DNA of 64,000 nucleotides from Metallyticus violacea (Eukaryota > Arthropoda > Insecta > Mantodea > Metallyticidae). Location of the stretch: positions 85,018,001 to 85,082,000 of the forward strand of contig CM060831.1 in assembly GCA_030762175.1 (NCBI GenBank), given 5' to 3'. Position numbers and translations under genes: made by a program. Shown here piece after piece: positions 11,124 through 22,720 of the stretch (position 1 is the first letter of the stretch; each line of letters begins with the position of its first letter). The notes beneath the pieces are model-generated. The model was not told the DNA's origin and made no database searches. It was given only the letters and a program-made list of their open reading frames with translations.

Positions 11124-11972
11124 CAAGGATGTGTGGTGACTGGGTAAAAGTAATGTCAGTAGACATTGGAAAGAAGTGATACATAGGGTAGAAGATATAG
11201 AGAAGCAGGATATATGGGCTCACTTTGAGAATAAAAATTCTTTAGACTTATATAAATTTAAAGGAAATGGGTTATGGGAGAAATGTATAGATAATTGTAA
11301 TCAGTCGCATGAATAGATCTTCATGGGAGCATAAAGGGTTATTATTTCTAAAATGGTGAAGGAAACATGTTTAAGAAGGATATATTTTGAAAGTGGATTG
11401 TCTAATAGAAAGTGAAATTGTAAAACATTGGAGGATCAGTATCTAGGATAAAAACAGAACAAACTATAACATAATAATAGTGCCAGTTAACATGTTCACA
11501 CAAATAAGGGTAGAGAAAATAAAACAAGATTGGGAAATTTTAGGAAAATTAAGGGATAGTTCATGGGAAATTGAAGGAAGGAACTTGAGAGCACAGAAAG
11601 TTGTAAAAATGGTCATCTTTTTGAAGTGCTTAACATACATATAACTTGGTGGTAAGGTATGGGTGCACTTAGTTTTGGTATTGCTAAATTCTTTGATATT
11701 TTTCTGTTTGTTAACTATATTTTGATAAATATGAGGTGAAATAAGTAGCTTAGAAATAAGGAAATTATTGGTTTGTAGAAATTGTATATGTAGCCAGACC
11801 CAAGTCATCAGGAAATTTCAGTAGATAATCACTGATAAGTCAAAGACCAAGGTCTTCAACTTTGCTAATTGATAAAAGTAATAATTGTTTTTGTGGAAAT
11901 ATTGATTAGTTCATTCATGCATGTTAATATGATGTTAGCAGGTTTATACTAAAATAAACTGATTTGTCATAG

Positions 11973-12049
11973 GAGGAGAAATGGTTTTCCCAAGATTTAG
12001 TGAAGAAGATCAAAGTAGAGGAATTAAAGTTACCAGCTGGTGATGCAGG
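11973..12049 (+). CDS. C2H2 zinc-finger gene copy A, exon 2
   Basis: This is a 77-nt exon between the acceptor TTTGTCATAG and the donor GTAAGT. Read from phase 0 it gives EEKWFSQDLVKKIKVEELKL and a few more residues, ending phase 2. IKVE is a second SUMO-type motif. Copy B exon 2 (43225-43301) has the same length, phase and splice sites and matches at 19 of 25 residues. The exon encodes the linker between the start peptide and the finger exon. Confidence 0.8.
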
Positions 12050-12870
12050 GTAAGTCACTGCTCTGTTTTTACTGATTAACCAGATTGTCAACTTAGTGAT
12101 TAGAATAAACTCTGTCCATTACAGAAAACCAGTCAATACATTTGGTAAATAATTTAAGCTTATAAAAGAAGAGACTTAAAATTGGTTTTTCGTTCTTACT
12201 AATTTCAACTTAAGAGATAAGGGTTGATATTTTATAGCTAAGTACAGAATGTAGTGCCAGGACAAGGGGATCATAGTTCTCAAGAAAAATGAGATTGATA
12301 ATATCCATAGGATGTTCATATACTGAGATCATTAGAGCTTAATAATATGACACTTCATGGTCTGGATGAAACGAATGCCCCATCATCTTAATAAATTTCT
12401 TTTCTAAGGTGAAAAAAAAGCATCTTTCATAGTGATAAGAAACACATTAAAGCACCTTTCATAGTGAACACTTTAAAGCCATACTTCAAACACAAGTAAA
12501 ACATATCGTCTTTCTGGAACAGTAATATGAGATCTGCTTTTTAGTTGCATTCTTTAGCACTGGTTTTATTTAGAAAGTTATTTTGCACAAGATTTTTTGT
12601 TTCTTTTCAGTTACGGTAATGAAAATCATAAATTTATGAACTTAGCAGATATGTTTAACTTGGTGTTCCAGTGTTGTAAGTGATAAAATATCAAGTAATG
12701 CTGAAAATTTCATAACAGCAGGTTATTGTCTGAGATATTCTACTCTAAATCAAATAATTACATTAAAATGGCTATTGGTTAAAAATTCTGGGAATGTAAA
12801 CTAAGTTTCTACTTATGAGTGTCATTTGAAATGTTCTCAGAATGAAGTGCAAAATGACAACATAGCTTTC
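12050..12870 (+). other. Intron 2 of copy A, first part
   Basis: The first ~130 bp align to 43302-43480 in copy B, after which the two introns diverge. No coding sequence was recognised. Confidence 0.6.
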
Positions 12871-13800
12871 TGAAATAAATATATTTTTCAACATACTCCT
12901 CGTTCTCTTAATGCACTTTGTCCAGTGATACTCCAAGGGCTTTATCCCATCACCAAAGTCAGATTCCTCCAGGCCTGAAAAATATGCCTGAACTGATTTT
13001 TAGAAGAATGAACTTTCTCAGTTTCAGAAACAGATGGCTGTTAAATGGACACAATTCAGAGGACTAAGGTGAATGTGGCTGCAAATCTTATCCTATTTCA
13101 TTGATTTTTGCCATTGGAACAACACATATGGGAGAGCGAGCTTGTCTTCATTAAGAAGACATTCTTCTTTGATAAACCTTGTCCTTTTCTCAGATATTTT
13201 TATCTTCAGTAAGTCCAAAAGATTTAGTACAATATACTGCAATGATAGATGTTCTATAGTGAAAATAATCAATAATTAGCACTATCCCTTGGTATTTCAG
13301 AAAACCAAACTTTCAAGCAGATTTTATATACTTGGTCCTTTGGCAGTAGAGAATGATGATTGTTCCCTTGTTTTGGTAGCTGTTTTGTTTCAGGTGTGTA
13401 GTAGTACATCCATGTTTCAACATTGGTCACGAATCTATGCATTAAGTTGGTGGGATCTCTAAATGCAAGCCAATTTTAATGAGTTGATTTGCACTATAAT
13501 TTTGATTTTGGTCCTGATTCAACAATTACAGCACATCTTGCTAATTTATTTTTTCAAGCATAATTCTTTCCTTAAAGTATGAAATAAACTTTTCCCCAAA
13601 ATGTCCAAATCTTCAGCAATTTCATATGCTTGTAATTGACAATCATCCAGAACCACGTTGCGCACATTATTGAAGTTGCTGTGGATTTCATTTTTCTTCT
13701 TCATAGGTTATTGTTAAAGCATTTACCCACATTTGAACTCCATAGTCCACTTGGGAAAGGTTGAAAAAGATGATGGAGTCCTTTAGAATGTTTGTTTGTT
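12870..13800 (-). pseudogene. mariner transposase relic in intron 2 of copy A
   Basis: Minus-strand frames give, in order: VVLDDCQLQAYEIAEDL near 13640, then RFVTNVETWMYYYTPETKQ near 13390 (D-E-T-W box with Asp lost), and KINEIGYDLQPHSPYSPEL near 13090. KLRKFI and the closing EYVEKYIYF box lie near 12880. This is the order of a mariner transposase of the group found fused in SETMAR. Stops and frameshifts are frequent, and no TIRs were recognised with confidence. Confidence 0.75.
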
Positions 13801-15003
13801 GCATCTGTATGTGTTTCTGTTGAATTCATACCCTCCTTTGCCGAGTACTTAGTAACTGCATAATGTTCAATATTTGTCATTTTTCCAATGCCTCTCCACA
13901 GATGTCTTTCTGTAAATTGCAGGAGATTGAGGTGTCAACAAAATAAAAAAAGCTATGTATAGATCATATTGCCATTTGCAAATACTAAAGCCCCTAACAA
14001 GGAGAAGAATCTCATTTATCGACTTCTGTAGTATATAAGTTCACCTCTACAAATTTTGTACTATATGTGGTTCTCCAATAAGGTATGGTTCTATTTAAGT
14101 ATGGTATAGTACCCAAAATGTTTGTATTTGGTCAGTGAGAATCCTCACAGTGAGTTTGAGATACCTGTTCATAATGAAATATTAAGAATAAGGTATGATG
14201 TGTCATGACTATGCATTATTGGCCCTTCTACATTCATATTATACTGGATACCACAGTACATGAGTATTTCTAACAGCATATGAAACAGTTGGGTGACAAG
14301 GATCTTAATGCTAACTATTCTTAGTAGGATGATGCCATACTTTGAATGGCAGCAAGCCAGGAATATTTTCTTTCCTAGAAAATTGTACCATTTCTTAAAG
14401 ACACAGATCACTAATTCCACCTAACCTACCAGATTGCCTATTCAGCATGCTGAAATAGCCCACAATCTTTGATGGAACTGCAGTAAAACTTTGAGGTAGA
14501 AATTGAGGCTATCTTTTGATGAAATGATAAATTCCTTCCATAATATGGAAATGCATGTGCAACATTATTGAGTTTTAGGAGCAATTTACTCTTTGTTACT
14601 TTTGACAAAATAGTGGTGATAATTATGCAGTTCCAAATATCATCAGCATTACCTTATTAGGCTTATGCCTAAGCCCTGTTCTGGTACCTGATACACAATA
14701 TGAACCATTGGATTTAATTACTTAGCACTTCCAAATGTTAAAAGGAATACTAGTCAGCTCTTCCTTTAAAGTTTCATATATACAAAAGTATATTTTTCGT
14801 CCTGTAGAATATAGAAATCACTGTGTGTAAAGACTGGTTGGCAATGTTAATTATGGTTGACATTGAATACTGAAAGGCACCTATAATAATATTCTTAGTA
14901 TGTGTATAGAATAGTACAAATATTTCATTCTCTATGACATTCAATTAAGAACATTTAAAATTGCTGAGTTACATTTTACATTGTTATATTCTTGACATTT
15001 CAG
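13800..15003 (+). other. Intron 2 of copy A, last part
   Basis: No gene was recognised. It ends with the acceptor GACATTTCAG of exon 3. Confidence 0.6.
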
Positions 15004-15439
15004 GCCATATGCAGTAGATCTGTCCAGAAGTTTAAAAAACTCGTCCAGACCTTCTATTATTGAAGCTGCACAGGATTGTATATGGAACACAAAAATGCAC
15101 TTATGTTCTTGTAAATTATATGGTAGCACTTATACCCTCACTTCATCTGTAAAAAGCCACATATCAGCTCATGAACATCAAACAAATAAAACGGTAAATG
15201 GACTCTTAAAAAAACGAAGGAAGGCACATAAATGTGAAGTTTGTGGGAAATGCTTTACTCTGAAATGTAATTTAAATAGACATCTTATGATTCATGAGGG
15301 TAGAAAACCACATAAATGTGGAGTTTGTGCGAAGACTACCTACACATATTATTTAAGGCTACATCTTTTGATTCGTGAGGATAAGAAGCCACAAAATGTG
15401 AAGTTTTTGAGAAGAGCTTTACTCAGACATCTACTATAG
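15004..15439 (+). CDS. C2H2 zinc-finger gene copy A, exon 3, truncated finger array
   Basis: The one leading base completes the Gly codon split from exon 2 (phase 2), and the frame then stays open to TAG at 15437-15439. The spliced product would be 211 residues. Finger 1 (HKCEVCGKCFTLKCNLNRHL) is intact, with C-x2-C-x12-H-x3-H. Finger 2 has lost a residue and its last His is Arg. In finger 3 one base is missing (CCACAAAATG where the repeat pattern has CCACATAAATG), which shifts the frame and ends the protein. The upstream part DLSRSLKNSSRPSIIEA is shared with copy B. It is probably a decaying gene. Confidence 0.75.
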
Positions 15440-15540
15440 GGAACCATCTTTTGATTCATGAGAGTAAGTAATCACATAAATGTGAAGTTTTGGAAAAGGA
15501 TTTATGCAGTCATGTACTCATCTTTTCACCCAGAAGTAAT
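15396..15540 (+). pseudogene. Frame-shifted and residual fingers of copy A
   Basis: In the +1 shifted frame the text continues as KCEVFEKSFTQTSTIGNHLL with IHESK and a stop. A further fragment (HKCEVLEKD) aligns with the last degenerate finger of copy B, so copy A has lost about five middle finger units. Confidence 0.75.
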
Positions 15541-15823
15541 GCACTGATACAAAAATAGAACTATGTGGTAACAGCATGTCCATCATGTCATAAGTAAACA
15601 GTTGTCTATTAACAAGGATAGGAAATGTAATTTTAATAGGAATGAATGTAATTAATAATAATATTTTTTAGAATTGTTAATATGTAAAGTTTCATATTTT
15701 TGTATAATGTAGAAAATATTATCAAGAAATTTATTCTGGCAATCAAGAATTAAATCTGGCATAGATAGGTTAAAATCCAACAAGTTTTTATTAAGTATCA
15801 ACAAGACAGACTATATAAATTGC

Positions 15824-15829
15824 AATAAA
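15824..15829 (+). terminator. Poly(A) signal AATAAA of copy A
   Basis: AATAAA is followed by ACTCTTT. The same arrangement (AATAAA at 48617-48622, then ACTCTTT) ends the 3' UTR of copy B, so the duplication includes the 3' end of the transcription unit. Confidence 0.5.
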
Positions 15830-15870
15830 TACACTCTTTAAACTTGTAACATGTAAGGGCATTTGTCAAA

Positions 15871-16652
15871 CGTTTGTAACATAAAAGGATGTGTATTTGC
15901 TCTATATGTATTTTATGAGTCGGCTATATGTGTGGGTAAAAAAAAAAAATTGATGATCCAATAAGTTCCCGCCATTAACTACCTGCAGTTTCCTTAAATG
16001 ATTTCCTTGTAGTTAATTTAATGTTTGGCTATTTGAACTTAAATCGCCAATACTGAATATCCTGTGTTGTTATTTTTCCTTGTGTTTGTAATACCTTGGT
16101 GTTCACGCATGAAGCTTTTCACTTATCGGTCCAGATCTTTAAATTTGAGCAAAGATGGAAAGTACAGGGAGCAATATTTCAGGAGTAGGGCAGATGTTCC
16201 AGCAATTTATACTTCCAATTTCCTCATGGCTACAATTCGTTTTTAGGCAGGTTGCTATCTTGAAGAAAAATTTTATCTTAAAGCAGTTTGTTTACCATAA
16301 TTTTTTTCCATTTATATTTAATTTAAAGAAATTGATTATTACTTAAACTCCATTTTTTTTTACAAAAAAAATCATTTATTTATTTTGAGAATAACCGGGT
16401 GTCGACGACACTGTTTTAAGTTATAATTACTTTCTTAAACGCTAAATTAAAAAACATTTATTTTGGGAGGAATTTCCGAGTGTTGGGAACATTTTTAGTT
16501 CATATTAAACGTATTTGATGTTTATATCTTCATCTGCTAATTTTATACGCCTTTAATTTCTGAATAGGCGCCTTAATAGACGCCATTACTCCCGTGCACT
16601 TTTTTTTTTTAGTTATTTAATATCGGTGCAAGGGAAACGAAAGTGTATAAAC

Positions 16653-16708
<56 letters not shown>

Positions 16709-17650
16709 CCAATCGTAATCTTAAACCTAACTTTCATTTTCTATTTTAATGGACCAAACCCATGCACCATTATGTTTGCTACCACACTATTAATATTAAC
16801 CTCAAGTGGATCTTTGTAAGAATGAATATTCGCTTACGTAAAGTTTTTGCCAATTCGTTTAAGATATATGCCTTAATTTAACATTATCGCTACACGTGTC
16901 TCGCGTTATCTAGTGCATTTCATACTGTGTTTAAAAATGTGACATCCCGACCTTTACCACGACTCGGGCGATGTTTTTCTATTTTTTTAGAAATCTGCTA
17001 TAAACCAAATCGAATATTTTATATTGCTTCCGAAAGTATATGTTGCATAACTTTTATGATACAGTTGTAAATACCATTGGGGGTTAACTTTCAGTATTTG
17101 TCACTACGCACTGAGCAATAACTGACGTGCGGAAGCATATTTCGGAACTACAGCACAACACAATTATTAAATACGCATAGGACAAAAAGTTATGGCAAAT
17201 TTAGGATAACATAAAGGAGGGAAAGTATAGTAACATAATAGATATTAATTAGCGTAACAAAATATTTCATATTTGCTACTATATAATACATAGTTTCTAG
17301 AATAGAACTTCAAAACATTACTAATATCCAAAATTTGAATAAGCGATTTATAAAGAACGTTTGCAACAAAGCATTCCATTAAATCTCAAACTTGGTTAAT
17401 GAATAAAAGACGTTTAAAACTGCCCAACTTTACTAATAGTTTTCTCATTTCGGCTTTCAAAATCTAAAACATTTTCTCTCTTAAAACAAAAGGAAATACT
17501 ACACCAATGAAGTACAAATGTAATTCAAAATATTAAAATTATTTAAGTTACATTGTAATTTGGTCACAGGACCCTTCATAGAAGGCTCAGGACCGAACAA
17601 GTTTGAATAAAATGCCAATTCACTATATACTACGCTTTCCCGTTGCTGAG
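15871..17650. other. Inter-unit spacer, no gene recognised
   Basis: This is AT-rich non-coding sequence. Open stretches at 16064-16346 have no recognisable family and overlap in two frames. A 51-nt T tract lies inside. Confidence 0.5.
16655..16705. repeat. Poly-T tract of 51 nt
   Basis: 51 consecutive T. It could be the poly-A tail of a minus-strand retro-insertion, but no retroposon was recognised on its right. Confidence 0.9.
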
Positions 17651-17918
17651 TCGGTCTTGGTGGTGACCAAACGTGCCTTCTAAACCCAAGACCGCGGGTT
17701 GGAACCCGGAAAGGCTCGATAGATTTGTTCGGGCGTAAAAATCTTAAGTATGGCTTCCTTACCGTTTGAGAAGTAAAGTCATGGGTCCCGTGTGCATTTT
17801 CTGGCACGAAAAAAGCTCAAGCCTGAAAGAAGAGGTCTCTGAGCAAAATGTGTCGGCCGTTTCACGCCCGAAATTGAATGGGGCACTGATGGCCTGAGAT
17901 TTAAAGAGCGTCCGTAAA
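17651..17918 (+). mobile_element. tRNA-derived SINE, family B
   Basis: The head is TCGGTCTTGGTGGTG with the A box partly deleted. The B-box region CGCGGGTTGGAACCC and the family body follow (a GGGTCCCGTGTG box and GTCGGCCGTTTCACGCCCG), then the tail GAGCGTCCGTAAATAAA. It is better preserved in the 3' half than in the head. Confidence 0.85.
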
Positions 17919-19115
17919 TAAACCAAATCAACAGCCTGTTGTTGACTCTTAGCTTAAATGAAGGAAGAGGGAACGCATCAGTCTGGATAATTACGTCAAA
18001 TGTTGCCAAAACTTTCGATAGATTCAAAAACCAAAGGCGAACAAGTATAAGTCGAAAAGCTCTCTTGGCGTGGTCAATAGAAAGCGTATGAAAAGGAAAA
18101 ACATGGAACGTATGAATTGCGCGCAAAAAGCACAATTTTTAGAAGAGTTTGAGAAGCTTCGCTTTCAGAATTCATTTGTAATTTACCCAGTCAAGATGAA
18201 CGGAACAAATGCAGTACTTTTCTACAGACGGTCAGTCTTTTTATATAACTGAGCGCATGTATTTATTCATTTAATATATTTACGGAACATATGATACAAA
18301 ATACCTGATACTTTAGTGTTAATACCATTATTTACACAAGAAACAGTTTCACTGTTGTAAAACTTGTAAAATCATTCTTAATAATTCAGAACTGAAGTGA
18401 AGCTTATATCAAGAAATATCAGCTCCAACAATGTTATGCAGACAACGAGCAGGCCTGCGAATAAAGATAAGCAGCAGAAAATACTGCGCTTACTGCTCGT
18501 TATATATACAGTACAATACATATATATTCAGAACCCCTCTGAACCTTTTAGATCTATAAGAACATTTGATAATCCCGATGCTTACAGCTGAGGCAACGCC
18601 GGCAGTGGTGTGATACGTGAGATGAAATAATAAATTGGAAAAGGGTGTTTTGTTTATTAAAGAAAGAAACGTTCCAAAAATACTGGAAACCATGGAAATT
18701 TCTTTGAATGTTCACGAAGATGTCAAAATCTGGTAAATAGAGAGGGGAGGGGGAAACTGCAGCGCTTCTTGTCTTATAGTTCTTAAACAATTCTGTGGAA
18801 GAACAAGAGAGACTCAACTCTGTTATTGGTTCCCATGCTAACTACACATGTAGTAATACGGACAATGTGAAGGGAGCCGAAATTAAGTTAACGTGTTTTA
18901 TATCTTTCAGTAATTTATCATTTTTTTATTTTATTTATTTATATGTTAGTAGTTTTTACATGTATTTTCCATCTATGAGAATTTGGAAGTTTTGACTCAA
19001 AACATTTTAACAATGACATTTTAATAAGTTAAATTAAGAAACAACATAATAAAAGTTGCACATCTATACATACAGCCTCTTCTACGGCTGCCGGCGCGAT
19101 GCGGCGGCTGAGTGG
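17919..19115. other. Spacer sequence, no gene recognised
   Basis: Several short open stretches on both strands (18070-18252, 18397-18591, 18554-18817) overlap each other and show no recognised domain. A GC-rich patch (GCTGCCGGCGCGATGCGGCG) lies just outside the LINE 3' end at 19087-19106. Confidence 0.45.
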
Positions 19116-19194
19116 TGATCCAACTTTTTTTTAATTAAATCTTCAAACTCAAGTAAATATTGTCCAATACATCGCAACACTGCCATTCGTTGAG

Positions 19195-20173
19195 CTACTG
19201 AGGACCAACGAAATACTGGAAATGTCTAATAATGGGGTTCAAAACATTTCTCAGAGACATCCAGGACACCCTCCGCCATGCTGATGCAGCAACACCACAT
19301 CCTAAACGATGGAGTATTGAATCTTGAAGGCCGCAAGCATCACAGTTAGGAGATATCTTCATTCCAATACGATGTAGACGCTCATTTGTAGGGAAGATAT
19401 TATTCACCAGTTGGTACCAGACACTCCGTTGGTAAGTGTTGAGTGCAGGATGTCGAATGTTGGACCAGATTCGGCGCCAGTTGTATACTGGGTGTTGGAA
19501 AACTACTTTGGAAGCCGACAATTGAAATAACCAGGCAGTATACAAGTCTCTGGTTTTCGGTGGTTGGCCATGTAGGTCGACAGGACAGTATGCGATTAAC
19601 TGAAGTAGCTTCTTAACCTGGGGTGCCTGAATCGGCAACCCACGAAGATCTGGTGGATTTTTGAGACGGTGTTCCGACAGCCACTGGGTGAGAAACTGAT
19701 GACTATAAGAACCGCCAGAGTCTCCTAGGTGTGCCCAGTTTGTCCGGAGAAACAGACAATCAGCTTTCGCCTGCGGATCAATGGCATTTAGACCTCCTTC
19801 AGAGGTTGGAAGGGTGAGTTGATTTCTAGGCACTCGTAACAAAAAACCTTTCCAAATAAATCATCCTGTAGTTGATTTCAACTTAGCGCCAAAGATGGAT
19901 GGATGGTAACGGCAGAACCTGACTCACAAACCATACTTTGGATAGTGAGAATATATTAACAAAATGAACACGTAACAAATTAAGGGAACGAAATTGATGC
20001 TCTTGAAGAACTTGACGAACACTGTTAATAACACAGTTCCAATTATATTGAATCATCGCCGGTAGCGTGGATAAAAACGTAATACCTAATATTTTAACGA
20101 CTGAAGCCATAGATATCCACGAAGGTGGGACTATTGAAGTAGAGCCAACGAGTATATATCTTGATGTATTCAC
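19195..20173 (-). pseudogene. LINE ORF2, C-terminal region with zinc-finger-like end
   Basis: Two open parts (20173-19883 and 19842-19195) separated by a frameshift give the post-RT region: VKILGITFLSTLP, then RNQLTLPTSEGGLNAIDP and finally CDACGLQDSILHRLGCG, the C-x2-C-...-H-...-C pattern typical after the RT. The 215-codon second part is the longest undamaged segment of the element, which suggests a fairly recent insertion. Confidence 0.75.
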
Positions 20174-20204
20174 ATTGAGGAGTGCTCCAGAATTTCTACA
20201 ATAA

Positions 20205-20546
20205 TTATTTACAATTTCGTGAATATGAGGAAGAAGAGAACCACGTGAGATAACAAAGTGACATCATCAGCAAATGCTCTAATAAGAGAGTGACCATCAG
20301 AAGGAAGGCACGCCGTTGTTCACGGACATGATATATGGACGGAGATTCCATATTAATGAACGTAGCCCGGGAACGCATCTGAGTGCCCCTCAAATCGTCC
20401 AGTTGAAGTTTAAGAATCCCAGCTTTAATTCTTTTTATCTCAATACTACTAAGTGTATCAACCATAGGACGACTATAAACATTTCGCAATATCCCATAAA
20501 GAAACTGTCGATAACACTGTTTTCTGCGGTATTTATCACCGGACAC
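20205..20546 (-). pseudogene. LINE ORF2, RT remnant with internal deletion
   Basis: The finger region before RT (RGTQMRSRATFINMESPS) runs directly into the sequence around the catalytic box, read in another frame as HSLIRAFADDVTLLS. Normally well over 150 residues including the first catalytic Asp and the G-x-P/S motif lie between them, so the RT core has been deleted at about 20300-20345. The element cannot encode an active RT. Confidence 0.7.
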
Positions 20547-20563
20547 ATATTGAAGAAACCGTT

Positions 20564-21378
20564 TTATCTTTGTTTTGATGACAAGCCACCATTCCAGTTA
20601 AGTGGAGTAAAATCGTTGCTGATAAGTCCAACATCGCCATCGCTCTGCAAAAAGTCCCTGAACATCTTTGTCGGAAAGAATCTGCACATTAAGTTCCAGT
20701 AACTACGACCATATGATGAAGAGGACGCAGGTAGCGTAATGGAAGTAAGATATCCACAATGATCAGAGAGCTCTGTCGGACATATATCCACAGTACTAAT
20801 ACAAAGAGCGCGATCAACATAAATGCGATCGAGTCGTGCTCCAGAGAGATTGCGTTGAAATGTGTAAAGCGGACGATCACGATTCACGACTTCCCATGTA
20901 TCGCGTAACTGAAGTCGATGAACTAAATCTACAAATGCAGGACAAGGCAAGTAAACCCCTGTGCAATCTTTAGGAGATAAAACAGTATTAAAATCGCCAC
21001 CTAATAACACATGAGGAGAATTAGAAAACAAAGAAGCTACTTCTTCAGCAAAAAATTTTTGTCTTTCCTTCCGCATATGGGTGCCAGAAGGACCATACAC
21101 ATTGATAATATTGAGATTCCCTAGGATAAGGCTGATACCCCTAAAATGTGCAGTCATCCGTATATTGCAAGTGATCTTTAAGCAATACCACGGGTAACAA
21201 AATCAGTATTAATTTCAGCATTATATCCATATAAGCGAGTTATAAACGGAGAATTTACCTCCTGAAGAAGAGCAATGTCAATATCCAGGGAATGAAAAGT
21301 TTTTGCAAGAAGACGAAAATTTTCAGGGGTTTGGATATTACTAATATTCAGGATAAGAATTTTATATGCCTGTGACAT
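20564..21378 (-). pseudogene. LINE ORF2, AP-endonuclease domain
   Basis: From ATG at 21378 the motifs appear in order: IDIALLQEV (catalytic Glu), a frameshift near 21180, then NIINVYGPSG, LLGGDFNTVL, ARLDRIYVD and LSDHCGY (catalytic Asp-His). All landmark residues of the exo-endo-phosphatase fold are present. In the living element this domain nicks target DNA for target-primed reverse transcription. The short gap between the two open parts (21158-21178) is a simple frame change, so this is one broken gene. Confidence 0.8.
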
Positions 21379-21443
21379 AAAGAGGGATAAGTTAGTCCAA
21401 GAACAATTAAAAGAATAAACAGCTAGAGGACAGTAGTAAGAAA

Positions 21444-22562
21444 TTATTCTCCAAGCGGGAGTTCTAAGATTGCATGAGGCGTATCCTCCGACATAGGCTC
21501 AGTAGGACTTTCAGATAACGGCAGAGATTTCCCAGATTTGTCACTGTTAACATGACGTTTAGAAGACAAGCCACCCTGTAATCGCGGATCTCGGGGTGAA
21601 ATCGCTGGTTTATTATTGAGTAAAGCCAGAGCATCCATGTCATGCAAAGGTGTCGCCGTAGATTGGGATTTTTGGCGTACTTTTTGTTTCTTTTCATTTG
21701 GTCCTATGTTTATCTCCTCTGCATATAATGGTGCAGTAGCTACCTGGTCAGTCTTACTATCAGGTGGGGATAAGGGAGGTATGTCATGCCGTTGCGGGTC
21801 GGATTCATAGGTTCCATGGGAGAGGCGGGCTGTTGAGAGGGATCGGAAGGGGGGGAGAGCGTCTGCCTGCTGATCAGGTTGAATGGGGCTGGAAGCAGAA
21901 GTTTCCTGAGGGATAATGATATTTTCCTGAGAGAATAGTTCACTCATTAATGTTGGACGAGATACTTGTGGGATCTTTGAAGTAAATTTCTTGTAAGGAC
22001 AACGATCACGGAAATGAGTGGTTTCTCCAAACGTATTACACGTGGGTGGTTGCCCCGCGTAACTAATGTCAGCCTCGTGACCAGCAATCATCAGATTAGA
22101 TGGAATAGGTTTTTTCAAATCAATTTGAATAGATCGAATTCCATTTTGCACCCGATAATTATAGCCGAGAGACCAATGTTCATTGTCAATTTTAATTACA
22201 GAGCCGTATACCTATAATGCTTGGCGTATTTTATCATTTGATAATGCCGGGGATAAATTAAACACACGGGCATGGGTATATTCTGCACTGGCATCACTAA
22301 TTGTTACGGAAGTCACAGATTCGTCTTCAGTTACAAAGGGAGTTGTGTCCTGATGTACATTTAACAAATGTTCCAAAATCACTCTACTGTGTAACTTGAT
22401 AAATACTGCATTTTGCTTACCAATTAATTGAAGTGTGTCCAATTGATAATCGGCTATACGTAGGGTGGTATCCAACCAGAGATGTATATCTAATGGCGTA
22501 GGCCGAGGCTTACTTTTATCGAAGGCAGCTTTCAAAGTGTTTACTCGTGTTATCGTGTTCAT
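21444..22562 (-). pseudogene. LINE ORF1 (gag-like, zinc knuckle) with one in-frame stop
   Basis: The frame is open from ATG at 22562 to the stop at 21444 (373 codons) apart from one in-frame TAG near 22213, which falls between KIRQAL and VYGSVIKIDNEHW. After a basic/hydrophobic N-terminal half comes a retroviral-type knuckle, CNTFGETTHFRDRC, in which the second Cys is Phe. A proline/serine-rich, low-complexity tail follows. ORF1 proteins of this kind bind the element RNA. The stop and the lost Cys indicate decay, but the frame is otherwise intact. Confidence 0.75.
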
Positions 22563-22720
22563 AATTAAAATTGGCTCAACAACTATGAAAGTGTCGCAAA
22601 GTAAATGTGAAGAAAAAATTTAACTAAGAAGAAACTGACCAAAACCGAATGGCACAAAACGAAACGCAGTCAACTGTTACGTCTGTACTCCACGCCAATC
22701 TGCAGCGGACTGTCATTGAA

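Larger units (their letters stand above)
1..15870 (+). repeat. Unit A of a tandem segmental duplication
   Basis: Collinear, gapped similarity to unit B (25140-51210) runs from the left edge of the window, for example the shared text near 80-90 and 25210-25220 (GCAGCCCGCGAA), to a shared block at about 15850-15870 and 51190-51210 (GTAAGGGCATTTGTCA). It contains zinc-finger gene copy A and shared transposase fossils. The left boundary is not visible and the unit may extend beyond the window. By eye the non-repeat parts match at very roughly 80-90%. Confidence 0.85.
19120..22720 (-). mobile_element. Nearly full-length LINE with ORF1 and ORF2, internally deleted
   Basis: On the minus strand the parts come in LINE order. 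ORF1 has a zinc knuckle (21444-22562), followed by an AP-type endonuclease (20564-21378), an RT remnant (20205-20546) and a long C-terminal region with a CCHC-like zinc finger (19195-20173). The 3' end lies near 19125 at a short A run. The 5' end is near 22720 and is not sharply defined. The domain order fits APE-bearing non-LTR elements. The clade (I/L1-Tx1-like) is not resolved. Confidence 0.85.

Noticed and set aside
12122..12150. Possible micro-exon after exon 2 (TTACAG then AAAACCAGTCAATACATTTG)
   Set aside because: The text is conserved in copy B (43431-43455), but the following donor-like GT in copy A is absent in copy B, and direct splicing of exon 2 to exon 3 already preserves the frame.
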